DNA of 44,531 nucleotides from Myxococcota bacterium. GTDB lineage: Bacteria > Myxococcota_A > Bradymonadia > UBA7976 > UBA1532. Below, in pieces: positions 15,844-25,033 of this stretch. The notes beneath the pieces were generated by a model. The model saw nothing but the letters and a program-made list of their open reading frames with translations. It was not told the DNA's origin and did no database searches. Made by a program: the position numbers and the translations under genes. The stretch is from assembly GCA_018813065.1 (NCBI GenBank), contig JAHJCH010000002.1, positions 1 through 44,531 on the forward strand. Direction: 5' to 3'. Numbering within the stretch: position 1 is the stretch's first letter; each line of letters opens with the position of its first letter.

Positions 15844-16236
15844 TCAGCGCACCTTGAAGCCCACGCTCGCCTCGCTCTGAGGGCGCCCGCCGTAGTTATG
15901 GGTCAGCTCCTCGCCCTTGACGATATCCCGCACCGCGTAGACATCCGCGCTCTGCGTGATCGGGTTCAGCTCGATGCGCACGTTGGGATCATATGCGTGG
16001 TTGTAGAGCGAGCCGTAACCCAGGACAATCGCCACCGCTGGCCCCCCTTGATCGGACCAGATAAAAGGCCAGTTAAAGTAATACTCAGAGAGCACGGTTT
16101 GCTTGAGGAGATCGCGCTGCGCTGAGGGCACGATGATCACAGGGCAGCGCTCGATAAGATCACCCATCAAGATGGCCTGGGTGCCAATGACCCCGCGGCC
16201 CTTCTCTCCAAAATCAGCGACCTCGACAGCGTACAT
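15844..16236 (-). CDS. SET-domain protein (putative protein-lysine methyltransferase)
   Basis: 130 residues, essentially a bare SET domain. The family marks are seen: GRGVIGTQAI near the start, the SAM-site motif GYGSLYNHAYDPN (NHxxxPN) and the closing GEELTHNYG, where eukaryotic enzymes often have DYG. Such small bacterial SET proteins are thought to methylate lysines on proteins; the substrate is unknown. GGGAGGAG precedes the ATG. It lies between the haem and ISC operons on the same strand, 124 bases after hemY, with no link to either pathway evident. Confidence 0.8.
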   Translation of the reverse strand: MYAVEVADFGEKGRGVIGTQAILMGDLIERCPVIIVPSAQRDLLKQTVLSEYYFNWPFIWSDQGGPAVAIVLGYGSLYNHAYDPNVRIELNPITQSADVYAVRDIVKGEELTHNYGGRPQSEASVGFKVR

Positions 16237-16360
16237 CTTGATCTCCTCCCGACGGTCAACTCCTCAGAGGCAGGAATCAACGGGGACGCGGGCGCGGCGC
16301 GACCGCAAGGTGTGTGAAGGAGAACCCAGCGGGGTGATCAGGACAAGGGCCAAGCACACT

Positions 16361-17734
16361 TTAATGTTTGATGCGCGTGGCGACCGCCTCCGCGCGGACC
16401 AAGCACAGGTTCATGGCGATCCCATACAGCGCGTTGCTCGCCAGATGGAGCCCCTCCAAGGGCTCAACCGCAGCCTCGACCTGGGCCACGCGCTCAAGGT
16501 GCCCCAAGGTGTACTGAGGGATCGCGTGTGTATAGCGATAGATCACGACAGAGAGCGGATCAGCCTTTAGATCAAGCGGCCCACGCAGCTCATCGAGCAC
16601 GATCTGGCGCAGATCATCATCGCTCAGCGTCACGGCCTCGGGATCATGCGCGCCGCCGATGAGCGCCTCGAAGAAGACGTGGCCCTCAGGGGCGCGGCCG
16701 CTGAAGGTGCTGGAGGAGAAGCGCACGCCGAGGCTGCGCAGGCCCGCGTGGCGTGGGGCGAGGAAGCCGAAGCCGTCGAGGCTGTGACCCACGTCCTCGC
16801 GGCGGAAGGCCAAGCCCAGGACCACGACGCTGGCGTAGGGGATGGCCCGCAGCGCCTCAGCGGCGGCGGGCGCCAGCTCCTCCAAGAGCGCCGCCAGGGG
16901 CGGGGCGGGCAAGGCCAAGACGACCTCATCGGCCTCGACGACGGCGCCCCCCTCAAGCGTGACTTGATAGCCCCCGCCCGCGCCTCGCGCCAGCTTCACG
17001 GCGGCGCGGCCCAGCTCGATCTGATCCTCAAGCCGCGCCGCCAGCTGGGTTGTCAACGCGCCCATGCCGCCCTTAAAGGCCGTCAAGCGCCCGCGCGGCT
17101 GCCCCGTCACCGCCGTGTGCGTCTCCCCCGCCGCTTTACGCGCCTTGGTGATCTGCCGCATCCCCTTGAGCAGCCCGCCATAGGTCGCCTCGATCTCCAC
17201 CAGGCGGGGGAAGGCCGCCTTCATCGACAAGGCGTCGATGTCACCGGCGTAGATCCCCGACACCATCGCGTCGATCATCACGTCGGCCATGTGTACGCCG
17301 AGGCGGCGGCGGACGAACTGACGGACCGTCTCCTCCTCGCCCTCGGGGCCCGGCCCCCGAAACAGCTCCAAGGGCACCCGCAGCCGCCCCGCCAGGGGCA
17401 AGAGCGGCGAGGTGAGGAAGGCCAGCGGCTTGGTGGGCACGGGGATCAGCCGCCCGTGGCCATAAACAAAGCGGGTGTCTGAGCGCGCCGAGGCGGGCTC
17501 CAGCGCATCGACGAGATCCAGCGAGGCGATCAGGCGCTCCGTGGCGGGCTCGCTGTTGAGGTAGCCATTGGGCCCCGCCTCGGCGAGGAAGCCGCCTTGG
17601 AGGGCCTCGCTTTGGATCTTGCCGCCCGCGCGGCCTGCCGCCTCATAGATCCGCGCCTCCACGTCCAGATCGCGCAGGTGCCACGCGATGGCGAGCCCTG
17701 AGACGCCGCCGCCGATGATCGCGATGCGCTTCAC
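16361..17734 (-). CDS. hemY: Protoporphyrinogen oxidase (HemY/HemG type)
   Basis: 457 residues, close to characterised Myxococcus-type PPOX. The FAD-binding Rossmann motif IAIIGGGVSGLAIAWHL opens the protein, followed by the dinucleotide region EAAGRAGGKIQSE. GPNGYLNSEP and the late segment LASNALYGIAMNLCLVRAEAVA are in the expected places. It removes six electrons from protoporphyrinogen IX using oxygen. Together with HemN upstream (which makes protoporphyrinogen) it defines the protoporphyrin branch; no coproporphyrin-branch hemQ is present. It is the last gene of the haem operon, overlapping hemH by ATGA. Confidence 0.92.
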   Translation of the reverse strand: MKRIAIIGGGVSGLAIAWHLRDLDVEARIYEAAGRAGGKIQSEALQGGFLAEAGPNGYLNSEPATERLIASLDLVDALEPASARSDTRFVYGHGRLIPVPTKPLAFLTSPLLPLAGRLRVPLELFRGPGPEGEEETVRQFVRRRLGVHMADVMIDAMVSGIYAGDIDALSMKAAFPRLVEIEATYGGLLKGMRQITKARKAAGETHTAVTGQPRGRLTAFKGGMGALTTQLAARLEDQIELGRAAVKLARGAGGGYQVTLEGGAVVEADEVVLALPAPPLAALLEELAPAAAEALRAIPYASVVVLGLAFRREDVGHSLDGFGFLAPRHAGLRSLGVRFSSSTFSGRAPEGHVFFEALIGGAHDPEAVTLSDDDLRQIVLDELRGPLDLKADPLSVVIYRYTHAIPQYTLGHLERVAQVEAAVEPLEGLHLASNALYGIAMNLCLVRAEAVATRIKH

Positions 17735-18684
17735 GCTTCAGCCTCCTCTAAGCAGCCCTCGACCAGATCGGCGAGGGCCTCGATGAACATGGGCCGGGTG
17801 TTGAGCGCCGCCGCGCGGACATAGCGCGTCACCCCGGCGGCCTTGGCCTCATTGGCCAGGTCATAGTCGAGGTCAAACAGCGTCTCTAGGTGATCAGAGA
17901 CGAAGCTCAGCGGCACGACGAGCACCTCACGGACCCCCTCGGCGGCGAGGCGGCGGATCTCCACGCCCGTATCTGGCTCCAGCCAGCGGATTGGCCCGAC
18001 GCGGCTCTGATAGGCGTGGCTATAAGGCCCGCTCCAGCCCAGGGCCTCGCGCAGCGCGCGGCCCGTCTCCAGGATCTCGCCTTGATAGGGATCATCGCGG
18101 GCGACCTTGAGGGGAATGCTGTGTGCGGCCAACAGCAGATGCGGCGTCGCGTCGAAATCTGCCAGGGCTTCACGCACGGTCTCGGCGAGGGCCTTGATAT
18201 AGCGCGGGTGAGCACACCACACGCCGGGGCGGAGGATCTCGGGATCGCCCGGCGCGCGGGCGGCCTCCAGATCGGTGAAGGCCGAGCCGGTGGTGGTGAT
18301 GGAGCGGTGAGGGTAGAGCGGCAGCGCCACGATCCGCTTAATCCCCTCGGCGCGGATCTCCGCCAGCACATCCTTGGCGCGCGGGCCGAGGTAGCGGGCG
18401 ACGAGGTAGGGCTTCACCCGCGCGCCGCGCTGGGCCAAGACCTCGGCGGTGGCCTCCAGCTGCGCGCGGCTGATCCGCATCAGCGGCGAGGCGCCGCCGA
18501 TGATCTGATAGCGCGCGGTGGCCTTGGGCGCCCGGCGCTTGGCGATCAGCGGCCCCAAGAAGCGCTGAAAGGGCAGCTTGATGATCTCAGCGTCGAGAAA
18601 CAGCTCGGTGAGGAAGGGCTCAACCTCCTCGGGGCCGCTGGGGCTGCCCAGCACGAGGCCGACGAGGGCGATGGTGTCGTTCAT
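17731..18684 (-). CDS. hemH: Ferrochelatase
   Basis: 317 residues from the ATG at 18684; a TTG two codons earlier is possible. The catalytic histidine lies in LLLAAHSIPLKVA, followed by DPYQGEI, YSHAYQSRVGPIRWLEP and VPLSFVSDHLETLFDLD, which carries the conserved Glu. It inserts Fe2+ into protoporphyrin IX at the membrane face. The gene begins about 10 bases after the hemN stop and overlaps hemY. No C-terminal Fe-S cysteine cluster is seen, so it is the plain form. Confidence 0.94.
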   Translation of the reverse strand: MNDTIALVGLVLGSPSGPEEVEPFLTELFLDAEIIKLPFQRFLGPLIAKRRAPKATARYQIIGGASPLMRISRAQLEATAEVLAQRGARVKPYLVARYLGPRAKDVLAEIRAEGIKRIVALPLYPHRSITTTGSAFTDLEAARAPGDPEILRPGVWCAHPRYIKALAETVREALADFDATPHLLLAAHSIPLKVARDDPYQGEILETGRALREALGWSGPYSHAYQSRVGPIRWLEPDTGVEIRRLAAEGVREVLVVPLSFVSDHLETLFDLDYDLANEAKAAGVTRYVRAAALNTRPMFIEALADLVEGCLEEAEA

Positions 18685-18693
18685 GGACAAGCT

Positions 18694-20073
18694 CTAGACG
18701 ATCTGGGAGTAGCGGCTGGCGTCTTGGGCGGCGTACTCGTCGAAGGCGAGGCCGACGAGGCGGACGAGGGGCCAGGCGTGAGGCGCCATCTCGATATGAC
18801 GATCATCGTAGGTCAAATAACCCTCATCGCGCAGGGCCGCCAGGCGCGCCAGGGGCTCGCCGTAGCGCGCGGCGAAGGGCGCGGCGGCGGGGAAGCGGGC
18901 CTCGAACTCAGCGAAGTCGAGGCGGAGATTGCACATCAGCTCAGTGATCAGCGCGCGGCGGAGGCGATCCTCCGCCGAAAGCTCGAAGCCGCGGACGATG
19001 GGCAGCGTGTCGGCGGCCACGCGGGCGTAGTACGCCTCTAAATCCTTGGCGTTTTGGGCATAGCAGCCCGCGATGTCGCTGATGGCCGAGACGCCAAAGC
19101 CGATCATGTCGGGGGAGGCCTGCACCGTGTAGCCCTGGAAGTTGCGGTGGAGCTGTCGCGCGCGCTGGGCCACGCTCAGGGCGTCATCGGGGCGGGCGAA
19201 GTGATCCATACCGATGCGCTCATAGCCGTGGGTGGTCAGCAGCTCAACCGACTCGGCGTAGAGCGCCGCGCGCGTCTCGGGATCGGGGAGGCGCGAGGCG
19301 TCGATCTGACGCTGGAGGGGGCGCAGCTGAGGCAAGTAGGCGAAGCCAAAGAGCGAGAGCCGATCAGGCCCCAGGGCGATGACCTCGCGCAGCGTCGCCA
19401 GCAAACGCTGGCGGGTCTGGCCGGGCAGGCCATAAACCAAGTCGAGGTGGACGCTCTCAAAGCCATAGGCGCGGGCCAGCTCGACGGCGCGGCGGGTCTT
19501 GGCGGGGCTCTGATGGCGCCCGATGAGCCGCTGGACCTCCTCATCGAGGTCTTGGACGCCGAAGCTGAGGCGGTTGAAGCCGATCTCCTTGAGCGCCTGG
19601 AGCTGATCCGCCTTTAAGACGGAAGGGTCCATCTCCACGCCGCGCTCAGCGCCCGTCGTCCAGGTGAAGGCGTCATCGAAGAGGCGAAAGCAGCGGACCA
19701 TCTCTGAGGCGCTGAGGAAGTTGGGCGTGCCGCCGCCCCACTGGAGCTGGCTGAGCTGACGTCGCGGCCCCAGCCGAGCGGCGACGAGGGCCACCTCCCG
19801 CGCCATGGCGTTGAGGTAATCATCGACGGCGCCGCGCCCCTTGGAGGGCGCCAGCATGGAGTGACAGCCGCAGTAATCGCAGATGCGGTGACAGAAGGGC
19901 AGGTGAGCATAGGCCGACAGCGGCGTCTCCGCGTCGGCGGAGGCCCGCGCCAAGGCCCACTCATAGCGCTCGGGCTCCAGATCATAGAAGTGATTGGCGG
20001 GCGGGTAGCTGGTGTACCTCGGCGCGGGGCGATCCGCCCGCTTGAGGGTCTGGATAATCTCGGCGGCTCTCAT
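18694..20073 (-). CDS. hemN: Oxygen-independent coproporphyrinogen III oxidase (radical SAM)
   Basis: 459 residues, the length of true HemN. The radical-SAM cluster motif CxxxCxxC is at Cys61, Cys65 and Cys68 (FCHRICDYCGC), the extra Cys70 giving the HemN-type CxC ending. QWGGGTPNFLS, EMDPS and LVYGLPGQT follow as in the family. It decarboxylates two propionates of coproporphyrinogen III without oxygen and needs a 4Fe-4S cluster, linking it to the adjacent ISC operon. No aerobic HemF is in the window. Confidence 0.93.
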   Translation of the reverse strand: MRAAEIIQTLKRADRPAPRYTSYPPANHFYDLEPERYEWALARASADAETPLSAYAHLPFCHRICDYCGCHSMLAPSKGRGAVDDYLNAMAREVALVAARLGPRRQLSQLQWGGGTPNFLSASEMVRCFRLFDDAFTWTTGAERGVEMDPSVLKADQLQALKEIGFNRLSFGVQDLDEEVQRLIGRHQSPAKTRRAVELARAYGFESVHLDLVYGLPGQTRQRLLATLREVIALGPDRLSLFGFAYLPQLRPLQRQIDASRLPDPETRAALYAESVELLTTHGYERIGMDHFARPDDALSVAQRARQLHRNFQGYTVQASPDMIGFGVSAISDIAGCYAQNAKDLEAYYARVAADTLPIVRGFELSAEDRLRRALITELMCNLRLDFAEFEARFPAAAPFAARYGEPLARLAALRDEGYLTYDDRHIEMAPHAWPLVRLVGLAFDEYAAQDASRYSQIV

Positions 20074-20114
20074 GGCTTCTCTTGGTCAAGGTTGGAGCGG
20101 CAGGGGAGGGCCGT

Positions 20115-21155
20115 TTAGGCGTGTTGAGCCTCAGAGAGACGCCGCACGGCCTCCACGGTCGCCTGGAAGCGCGCGGGATCAACGTCCTGATCGACCCCGT
20201 GGCCGAGGTTGAAGACGTGACCGCGCGGCCCCGCCGCCTTCAGGACCGCCGCCACCTCCGCGTTGAGATCCGCCGTGGCGCTGAGCAGGACCGCCGGATC
20301 GAGGTTGCCCTGCACCGGCGTCTCCGCGCCCAAGGTGGCGCGGGCTTTGGCCAGATCGCAGGTCCAGTCCACGCCATAAGCGTCGGCGCCCGCCTCCTTG
20401 AGGTGGCCCAAGAGGCCCGCCGTGCCCCGCGTAAAGTAGATCATAGGCGTCGCCGCGTGCCCCAGGGCGCGCAGGCCCTCAAAGACCTTACGCGCGTAAG
20501 GCGCGGCGAAGCGCCGCCACAGGGCAGGGGTGAGGCTGCCGCCCCAGGTGTCGAAGAGCTGCACCGCCTGCGCGCCGGCCTCGATCTGCGCCGCCAGCTG
20601 GGCGACGTTGGCGGTGGCGAGCTTATCGAGGAGCCGCGCGGCCAAGGCGGGCTCATCGAGCAAGAAGGCGCGGCTCTTGAGCAGCCCGCGCGGGCCGTGA
20701 TGATCGAGGAGGTAGGTCAGCAGGGTGAAGGGCGCGCCCGCGAAGCCCAGCATCGCCGCGCTGGGGGGCAGCTCCGCCTTGATCAGCTTGATGGCCGCCT
20801 GCACCGCGCCCAGATCCGCATGAGGATCAACCGGCTTGAGCTTGTCGATGTCCGCCGCGCAGGTCACGGGGCGGTCGATGATTGGGCCGGGCTCGAAGCG
20901 CACGCCCGCGCCCATGGCGTCGAGCACGAGCAGGATATCGGAGAAGAGGATGGCGCCATCGACGCCGTAGCGGCGCACGGGCTGGAGCGTCACCTCCGCC
21001 GCCAGCGAAGGCGTGTAGCACAGCTCCATAAAGCTGTGACGCTGACGCAGCGCGCGGTACTCGGGGAGGTGACGCCCCGCTTGACGCATAAACCACACGG
21101 GGGTGCGCTCGACGACCTCATTCTTGAGCGCGCGGACGATCAGCGGCGTGATCAT
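20115..21155 (-). CDS. hemE: Uroporphyrinogen decarboxylase
   Basis: 346 residues. The signature VWFMRQAGRHLPEYRALR carries the substrate-binding arginines, FSDILLVLDAMG carries the catalytic Asp, and NLGHGVDQDVDP the late His. It converts uroporphyrinogen III to coproporphyrinogen III in the cytoplasm. The start overlaps the hemL stop by ATGA; 41 bases separate its stop from hemN. Confidence 0.95.
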   Translation of the reverse strand: MITPLIVRALKNEVVERTPVWFMRQAGRHLPEYRALRQRHSFMELCYTPSLAAEVTLQPVRRYGVDGAILFSDILLVLDAMGAGVRFEPGPIIDRPVTCAADIDKLKPVDPHADLGAVQAAIKLIKAELPPSAAMLGFAGAPFTLLTYLLDHHGPRGLLKSRAFLLDEPALAARLLDKLATANVAQLAAQIEAGAQAVQLFDTWGGSLTPALWRRFAAPYARKVFEGLRALGHAATPMIYFTRGTAGLLGHLKEAGADAYGVDWTCDLAKARATLGAETPVQGNLDPAVLLSATADLNAEVAAVLKAAGPRGHVFNLGHGVDQDVDPARFQATVEAVRRLSEAQHA

Positions 21156-22429
21156 AAGGCCTCCAAGGCGCGGCCCGCCGCCGCGATGATGGCGTCCACC
21201 TCGGCTTTGCCGTGGGACAAGCTGAGGAAGGCCACCTCATAGGCCGAGGGGGCCATGTAGACGCCCTCCGCCAGCATGGCGGCGTGGAAGGCGGCGTAGC
21301 GGGCCACGGCCTCGGCGTCTGACCAGGCCGCGCGGGGCGCCTCGGCGCTGAAGGTCAGCCAGAGGATGGAGCCGACGCGGACGACGTGCCCCGCCACGCC
21401 CTTGGCCGCCAGCTGCGCCTCCAGCCCCGCTTGCAGCCGAGCGCCCATGACCTCCAGGCGGGTATAGGCCGCCTCATCCAGCAGATCGAGGGTGGCGACG
21501 CCAGCGGCCATCGCCAGCGGGTTCCCCGAGAGGGTGCCCGCTTGATAGACGGGGCCATCGGGGGCCAGCGTGTTCATGATCTTGGCCGAGGCGACGACGG
21601 CGCCGACGGGCAGGCCGCCGCCGACGATCTTGCCTAAGGTGACGATGTCGGGGGTGATCCCCAGCCGTGGCCCCGCGCCGCCCCGGCTGGCGCGGAAGCC
21701 GGAGATGACCTCATCGAAGATCAAGAGGGCGCCGTGCTGCGTGCAGCGCCGCCGCAGCAGCTCCAAGAAGGGCTGGCGCTGGAGCAGCAGGCCGGAGTTG
21801 GCGGGGATGGGCTCGATGAGCACCGCCGCCAGGGTCGCGCCGTGCTCATCAAAGAGCCGATTGACCGCCTCCTCGTCGTCGAGGGGCAGGATAAAGGTGT
21901 CGGCGACGGCCCCCGCCGTGACCCCCGCCGTGGAGGCCAGCCCCAAGGTGGCGATCCCCGAGCCGCCGGAGACGAGGAGGGCGTCAGAGTGGCCGTGATA
22001 GCAGCCTTGAAAGACCACGACGCGGTCGCGCTTGGTAAAACCTCTAGCCAAACGAACAGCCGTCATCACGGCCTCGGTGCCGGAGCTGACGAAGCGGGCC
22101 TTCTCGGCGATGGGCACCGCCTGGATCACCCGCCGCGCCAGCTCGATCTCGTCTGGACACGGGGCGCCAAAGGTCGTGCCGCGCTGCGCCGCTGCGGTGA
22201 TGGCGCTGACCACCTTGGGGTGAGCGTGACCGGCGATCAATGGCCCCCATGAGCCGACAAGATCGATGTAGCGGTTGTCATCGGCGTCGGTGACGTAGGC
22301 GCCTTTGCCCTCGACGAGCACGCGCGGCGTGCCACCCACTGAACGAAAAGCGCGGACCGGCGAGTTGACCCCGCCGGGCATCAGCTGGCGCGCCTCGGCG
22401 AAGAGCGCCTCAGATCGTTTCGTGCTCAT
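21152..22429 (-). CDS. hemL: Glutamate-1-semialdehyde 2,1-aminomutase
   Basis: 425 residues, a class III aminotransferase fold. LMPGGVNSPVRAFRSVGG opens it, FVSSGTEAVMTAVRLARG and LIFDEVISGFR lie in the cofactor region, and the PLP lysine is in VTLGKIVGGGLPVGA. It makes 5-aminolevulinate from glutamate-1-semialdehyde produced by HemA, so this organism uses the C5 route. It overlaps both hemB and hemE by 4 bases. Confidence 0.95.
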   Translation of the reverse strand: MSTKRSEALFAEARQLMPGGVNSPVRAFRSVGGTPRVLVEGKGAYVTDADDNRYIDLVGSWGPLIAGHAHPKVVSAITAAAQRGTTFGAPCPDEIELARRVIQAVPIAEKARFVSSGTEAVMTAVRLARGFTKRDRVVVFQGCYHGHSDALLVSGGSGIATLGLASTAGVTAGAVADTFILPLDDEEAVNRLFDEHGATLAAVLIEPIPANSGLLLQRQPFLELLRRRCTQHGALLIFDEVISGFRASRGGAGPRLGITPDIVTLGKIVGGGLPVGAVVASAKIMNTLAPDGPVYQAGTLSGNPLAMAAGVATLDLLDEAAYTRLEVMGARLQAGLEAQLAAKGVAGHVVRVGSILWLTFSAEAPRAAWSDAEAVARYAAFHAAMLAEGVYMAPSAYEVAFLSLSHGKAEVDAIIAAAGRALEAL

Positions 22430-23406
22430 AACCAGCCCCCCTTGAGCGCTGAGCGCGCGTGATATGTGATGATCAGATCGGCGCCCGCGCGGGCGAAGGC
22501 GTGGAGCGTCTCGCGGACCACCTTGGCCTCGTCGATCCAGCCCCGCGCGGCGGCGGCCTTGACCATGCTGTACTCGCCGCTGACGTTGTAGCAGGCCACC
22601 GGCACGCTGGATCGCTCGGCCACGGCGCGGATCACGTCGAGGTAGGCCAGGGCGGGCTTGACCATGACGATGTCGGCGCCCTCCTCCAGATCCAAATCCA
22701 GCTCGCGCAGGGCCTCGCGGACGTTGCGCGCGTCCATCTGATGCGTCTGGCGGTCCCCCGAGGTGGGCGCCGAGTCGGCGGCGTCGCGGAAGGGGCCGTA
22801 GTAGGCCGAGGCGTACTTGACCGAGTAGCTCATCAAGGTGACGTGGCTGAGGCCCTCGGCGTCGAGCCCCGCGCGGATGGCCTCGACGCGGCCATCCATC
22901 ATGTCCGAGGGGGCCACCACGTCGGCGCCCGCCTTGGCGTGGGCCACGGCCATCTTGACGAGGTTGGGCAGGCTCTCATCGTTGAGGATCTCGCCCTCGT
23001 CGCTGAGCAGCCCGCAGTGACCGTGATCCGTGTAGGCGCATAAGCAGACATCGGTCATCACGATGAGATCAGCGCCGAAGCGGGCCTTGAGGGCGGCGAC
23101 GGCGCGGGTGACGGGGCTGTCGGGATCGGCCACGCAGTCGCCGCGTGGGTCCTTGGCGGTGGGCAGGCCAAACAGCAGCACGGCGCCAATCCCCAGCTGG
23201 AGATCCTCGGCGACGACCTCCAAGAGCAGATCCACCGATAACCGCTCGATGCCCGGCATACTGGCGATCGGCTCGCGGCGGTTGACGCCGGGGAGGACAA
23301 AGTGTGGCTGGATCAGCTGGCGGGGGTGGACGCGCGCCTCGGCGACGAGATCACGCATCGCGGGGGTGACGCGGAGGCGCCGCGGGCGACGGTTGAGGGT
23401 GCTCAT
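22426..23406 (-). CDS. hemB: Delta-aminolevulinic acid dehydratase (porphobilinogen synthase)
   Basis: The ATG at 23406, in an ATGA overlap with hemCD, gives 326 residues; the longer reading to 23457 only adds sequence shadowing hemCD. The catalytic lysines are in LMSYSVKYASAYYGPF and MVKPALAYLDVI. The metal site DVCLCAYTDHGHC has the three cysteines of zinc-dependent enzymes rather than the Asp-rich magnesium type. It joins two 5-aminolevulinate molecules into porphobilinogen. Confidence 0.94.
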   Translation of the reverse strand: MSTLNRRPRRLRVTPAMRDLVAEARVHPRQLIQPHFVLPGVNRREPIASMPGIERLSVDLLLEVVAEDLQLGIGAVLLFGLPTAKDPRGDCVADPDSPVTRAVAALKARFGADLIVMTDVCLCAYTDHGHCGLLSDEGEILNDESLPNLVKMAVAHAKAGADVVAPSDMMDGRVEAIRAGLDAEGLSHVTLMSYSVKYASAYYGPFRDAADSAPTSGDRQTHQMDARNVREALRELDLDLEEGADIVMVKPALAYLDVIRAVAERSSVPVACYNVSGEYSMVKAAAARGWIDEAKVVRETLHAFARAGADLIITYHARSALKGGWL

Positions 23407-24986
23407 AGGGTCAAAGCCTCGATCAAGCTGGCGGTGGTGGGCGCTTTGGCCTGACACGCGACCTCGAAGCCCGCCTCACGGATGGCCTGGCTGGTGGTCG
23501 CCCCGATAGAGATGAGCCGCGCGCCCTCGGGGATGCCCACGGCGCGGAGGTGATGGAAGGCGGAGGGGCTGTAGAAGATCAGCTCGGGCCGCGCGAGGCC
23601 CTCTAAGCCCTCGATCTGGGCGGGCGCGCGGGTGTGATAGACGATCTCACGGCGCACTGTATGGCCCGCCGCCTCCAGCCGCGCGGCGGCGGCGGCGTCG
23701 GCGAGGTCGCCGACGGGCCAAAGCACGCGCTGCGGGGGCAAATTAAGGGCTAAAAAGTCATCGACGAGGCCCGCCGCGCAGCCCCCGGCGGCTTGGATCT
23801 CGGGCTTGAGGCCCTCCGCGGCGAGGGCGCGGCCCGTGCGCGGCCCCACCACGGCGTAGCGGGCGGTGGTGGGCAGCGAAATCAGCCGTTTTAGGCCGCG
23901 TAACCCATTGGCGCTGCTGAAGAAAACCCAATCCACGCCCGCCGCGTCGATCATCACGTCTTGGAAGACGATCTCCAAGGCGGGGCGCAGGTAAACTTGG
24001 GCGCCAAGGGCGCGCAAGGCGGCGGCGAGGGGCGCCGACTCCGCGCGCGTGATCACCAACTGACGCCCATCGAGGGGGCGCAGGGCCTTAAACGCCTGAT
24101 CGGCCAGCGCGGCGGGGTCATCACCGCGCAGATCGAGGGCCTCGCCGCTGGGATCAGGCAGCGCGCCGGGCGCGGGGGCGGGCGCGGAGGACACCCAGAG
24201 GCGCCAACCCTCGCCCTCGGGGCGGGCGTGGACCCCCAAGGGCAGCTGGCAGCCCCCCTCCAAGCGCCGCATCAGCCCACGCTCGGCCTGGATCGCCTGG
24301 GCGGTGAGCTGATCGTGCATGGCCTCACGCACGAGGGCGGTGTGTGGGTCGCCGATCCGCATCTGCACGGCCACGGCGGCTTGCCCCGGCGCCGGCACGA
24401 AGCCCGAGACGTCGAGCGGCAGGCTGATCAGGCCCGCGCGATCGATCTCAAGGCGCTGTAGGCCCGCCTCGGCGGCCAAGATGGCGTCGTAGTCGCCCCG
24501 ACGCAGCTTGTCCAGGCGGGTCGGCACGTTGCCGCGCAGGTCCAGCAGCTCCAGATCCGGGCGCAGGCGGCGCAGCTGCGCCCGGCGACGGTTGGAGCCC
24601 GTGCCGACCCGCGCGCCGGGCTTGAGCGGCAGCCCCTCGGCCCCCTCGATCCACGCCTCGGGGTTGATCAAGAGCGTGTCGCGCGGATCGCCGCGCCGCA
24701 TGATCCCGATCAGCTCAAGCCCCTCGGGGTCTTGCGTGGGCACGTCCTTGAGGCTGTGGACCGCGAGATCCACATGACCGGCGTGCAGCGCGCGCTCCAG
24801 CTCCTTGGTGAAGAAGCCCGGCGCGCGCAGCTGGGTGAGCGAGGTCTGCTGATCTTTGTCCCCAGAGGTGTGGACGATGTGGATCTCGCAGGGGGCGTGC
24901 GGGCTGAGCAGGGCGCGGATCGTCTCTGCTTGCCAGAGGGCGAGGGCGCTGCCGCGCGTGCCGATTTTAAGCATCGGGTGAGGCAT
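23403..24986 (-). CDS. hemCD: HemC-HemD fusion: hydroxymethylbilane synthase / uroporphyrinogen III synthase
   Basis: One continuous frame of 527 residues from the ATG at 24986. A GTG at 25037 overlapping the hemA stop, or an ATG at 24974, are alternatives. The N-terminal ~290 residues are HemC (IGTRGSALALWQAE, AVHSLKDVPTQ, and the dipyrromethane Cys in EGGCQLPLGVHA). The C-terminal ~240 are HemD (GRQLVITRAESAPLAAALR, WVFFSSANGLRGL, AIREAGFEV). Fusion lets the unstable linear hydroxymethylbilane pass directly to the cyclising enzyme. HemC-HemD fusions occur in several bacterial groups. Confidence 0.93.
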   Translation of the reverse strand: MPHPMLKIGTRGSALALWQAETIRALLSPHAPCEIHIVHTSGDKDQQTSLTQLRAPGFFTKELERALHAGHVDLAVHSLKDVPTQDPEGLELIGIMRRGDPRDTLLINPEAWIEGAEGLPLKPGARVGTGSNRRRAQLRRLRPDLELLDLRGNVPTRLDKLRRGDYDAILAAEAGLQRLEIDRAGLISLPLDVSGFVPAPGQAAVAVQMRIGDPHTALVREAMHDQLTAQAIQAERGLMRRLEGGCQLPLGVHARPEGEGWRLWVSSAPAPAPGALPDPSGEALDLRGDDPAALADQAFKALRPLDGRQLVITRAESAPLAAALRALGAQVYLRPALEIVFQDVMIDAAGVDWVFFSSANGLRGLKRLISLPTTARYAVVGPRTGRALAAEGLKPEIQAAGGCAAGLVDDFLALNLPPQRVLWPVGDLADAAAAARLEAAGHTVRREIVYHTRAPAQIEGLEGLARPELIFYSPSAFHHLRAVGIPEGARLISIGATTSQAIREAGFEVACQAKAPTTASLIEALTL

Positions 24987-25033
24987 CGAGGTCTTCTTGG
25001 TCTGAGAGGGTTGAGGGAGAGCGCCGCGTCGGC

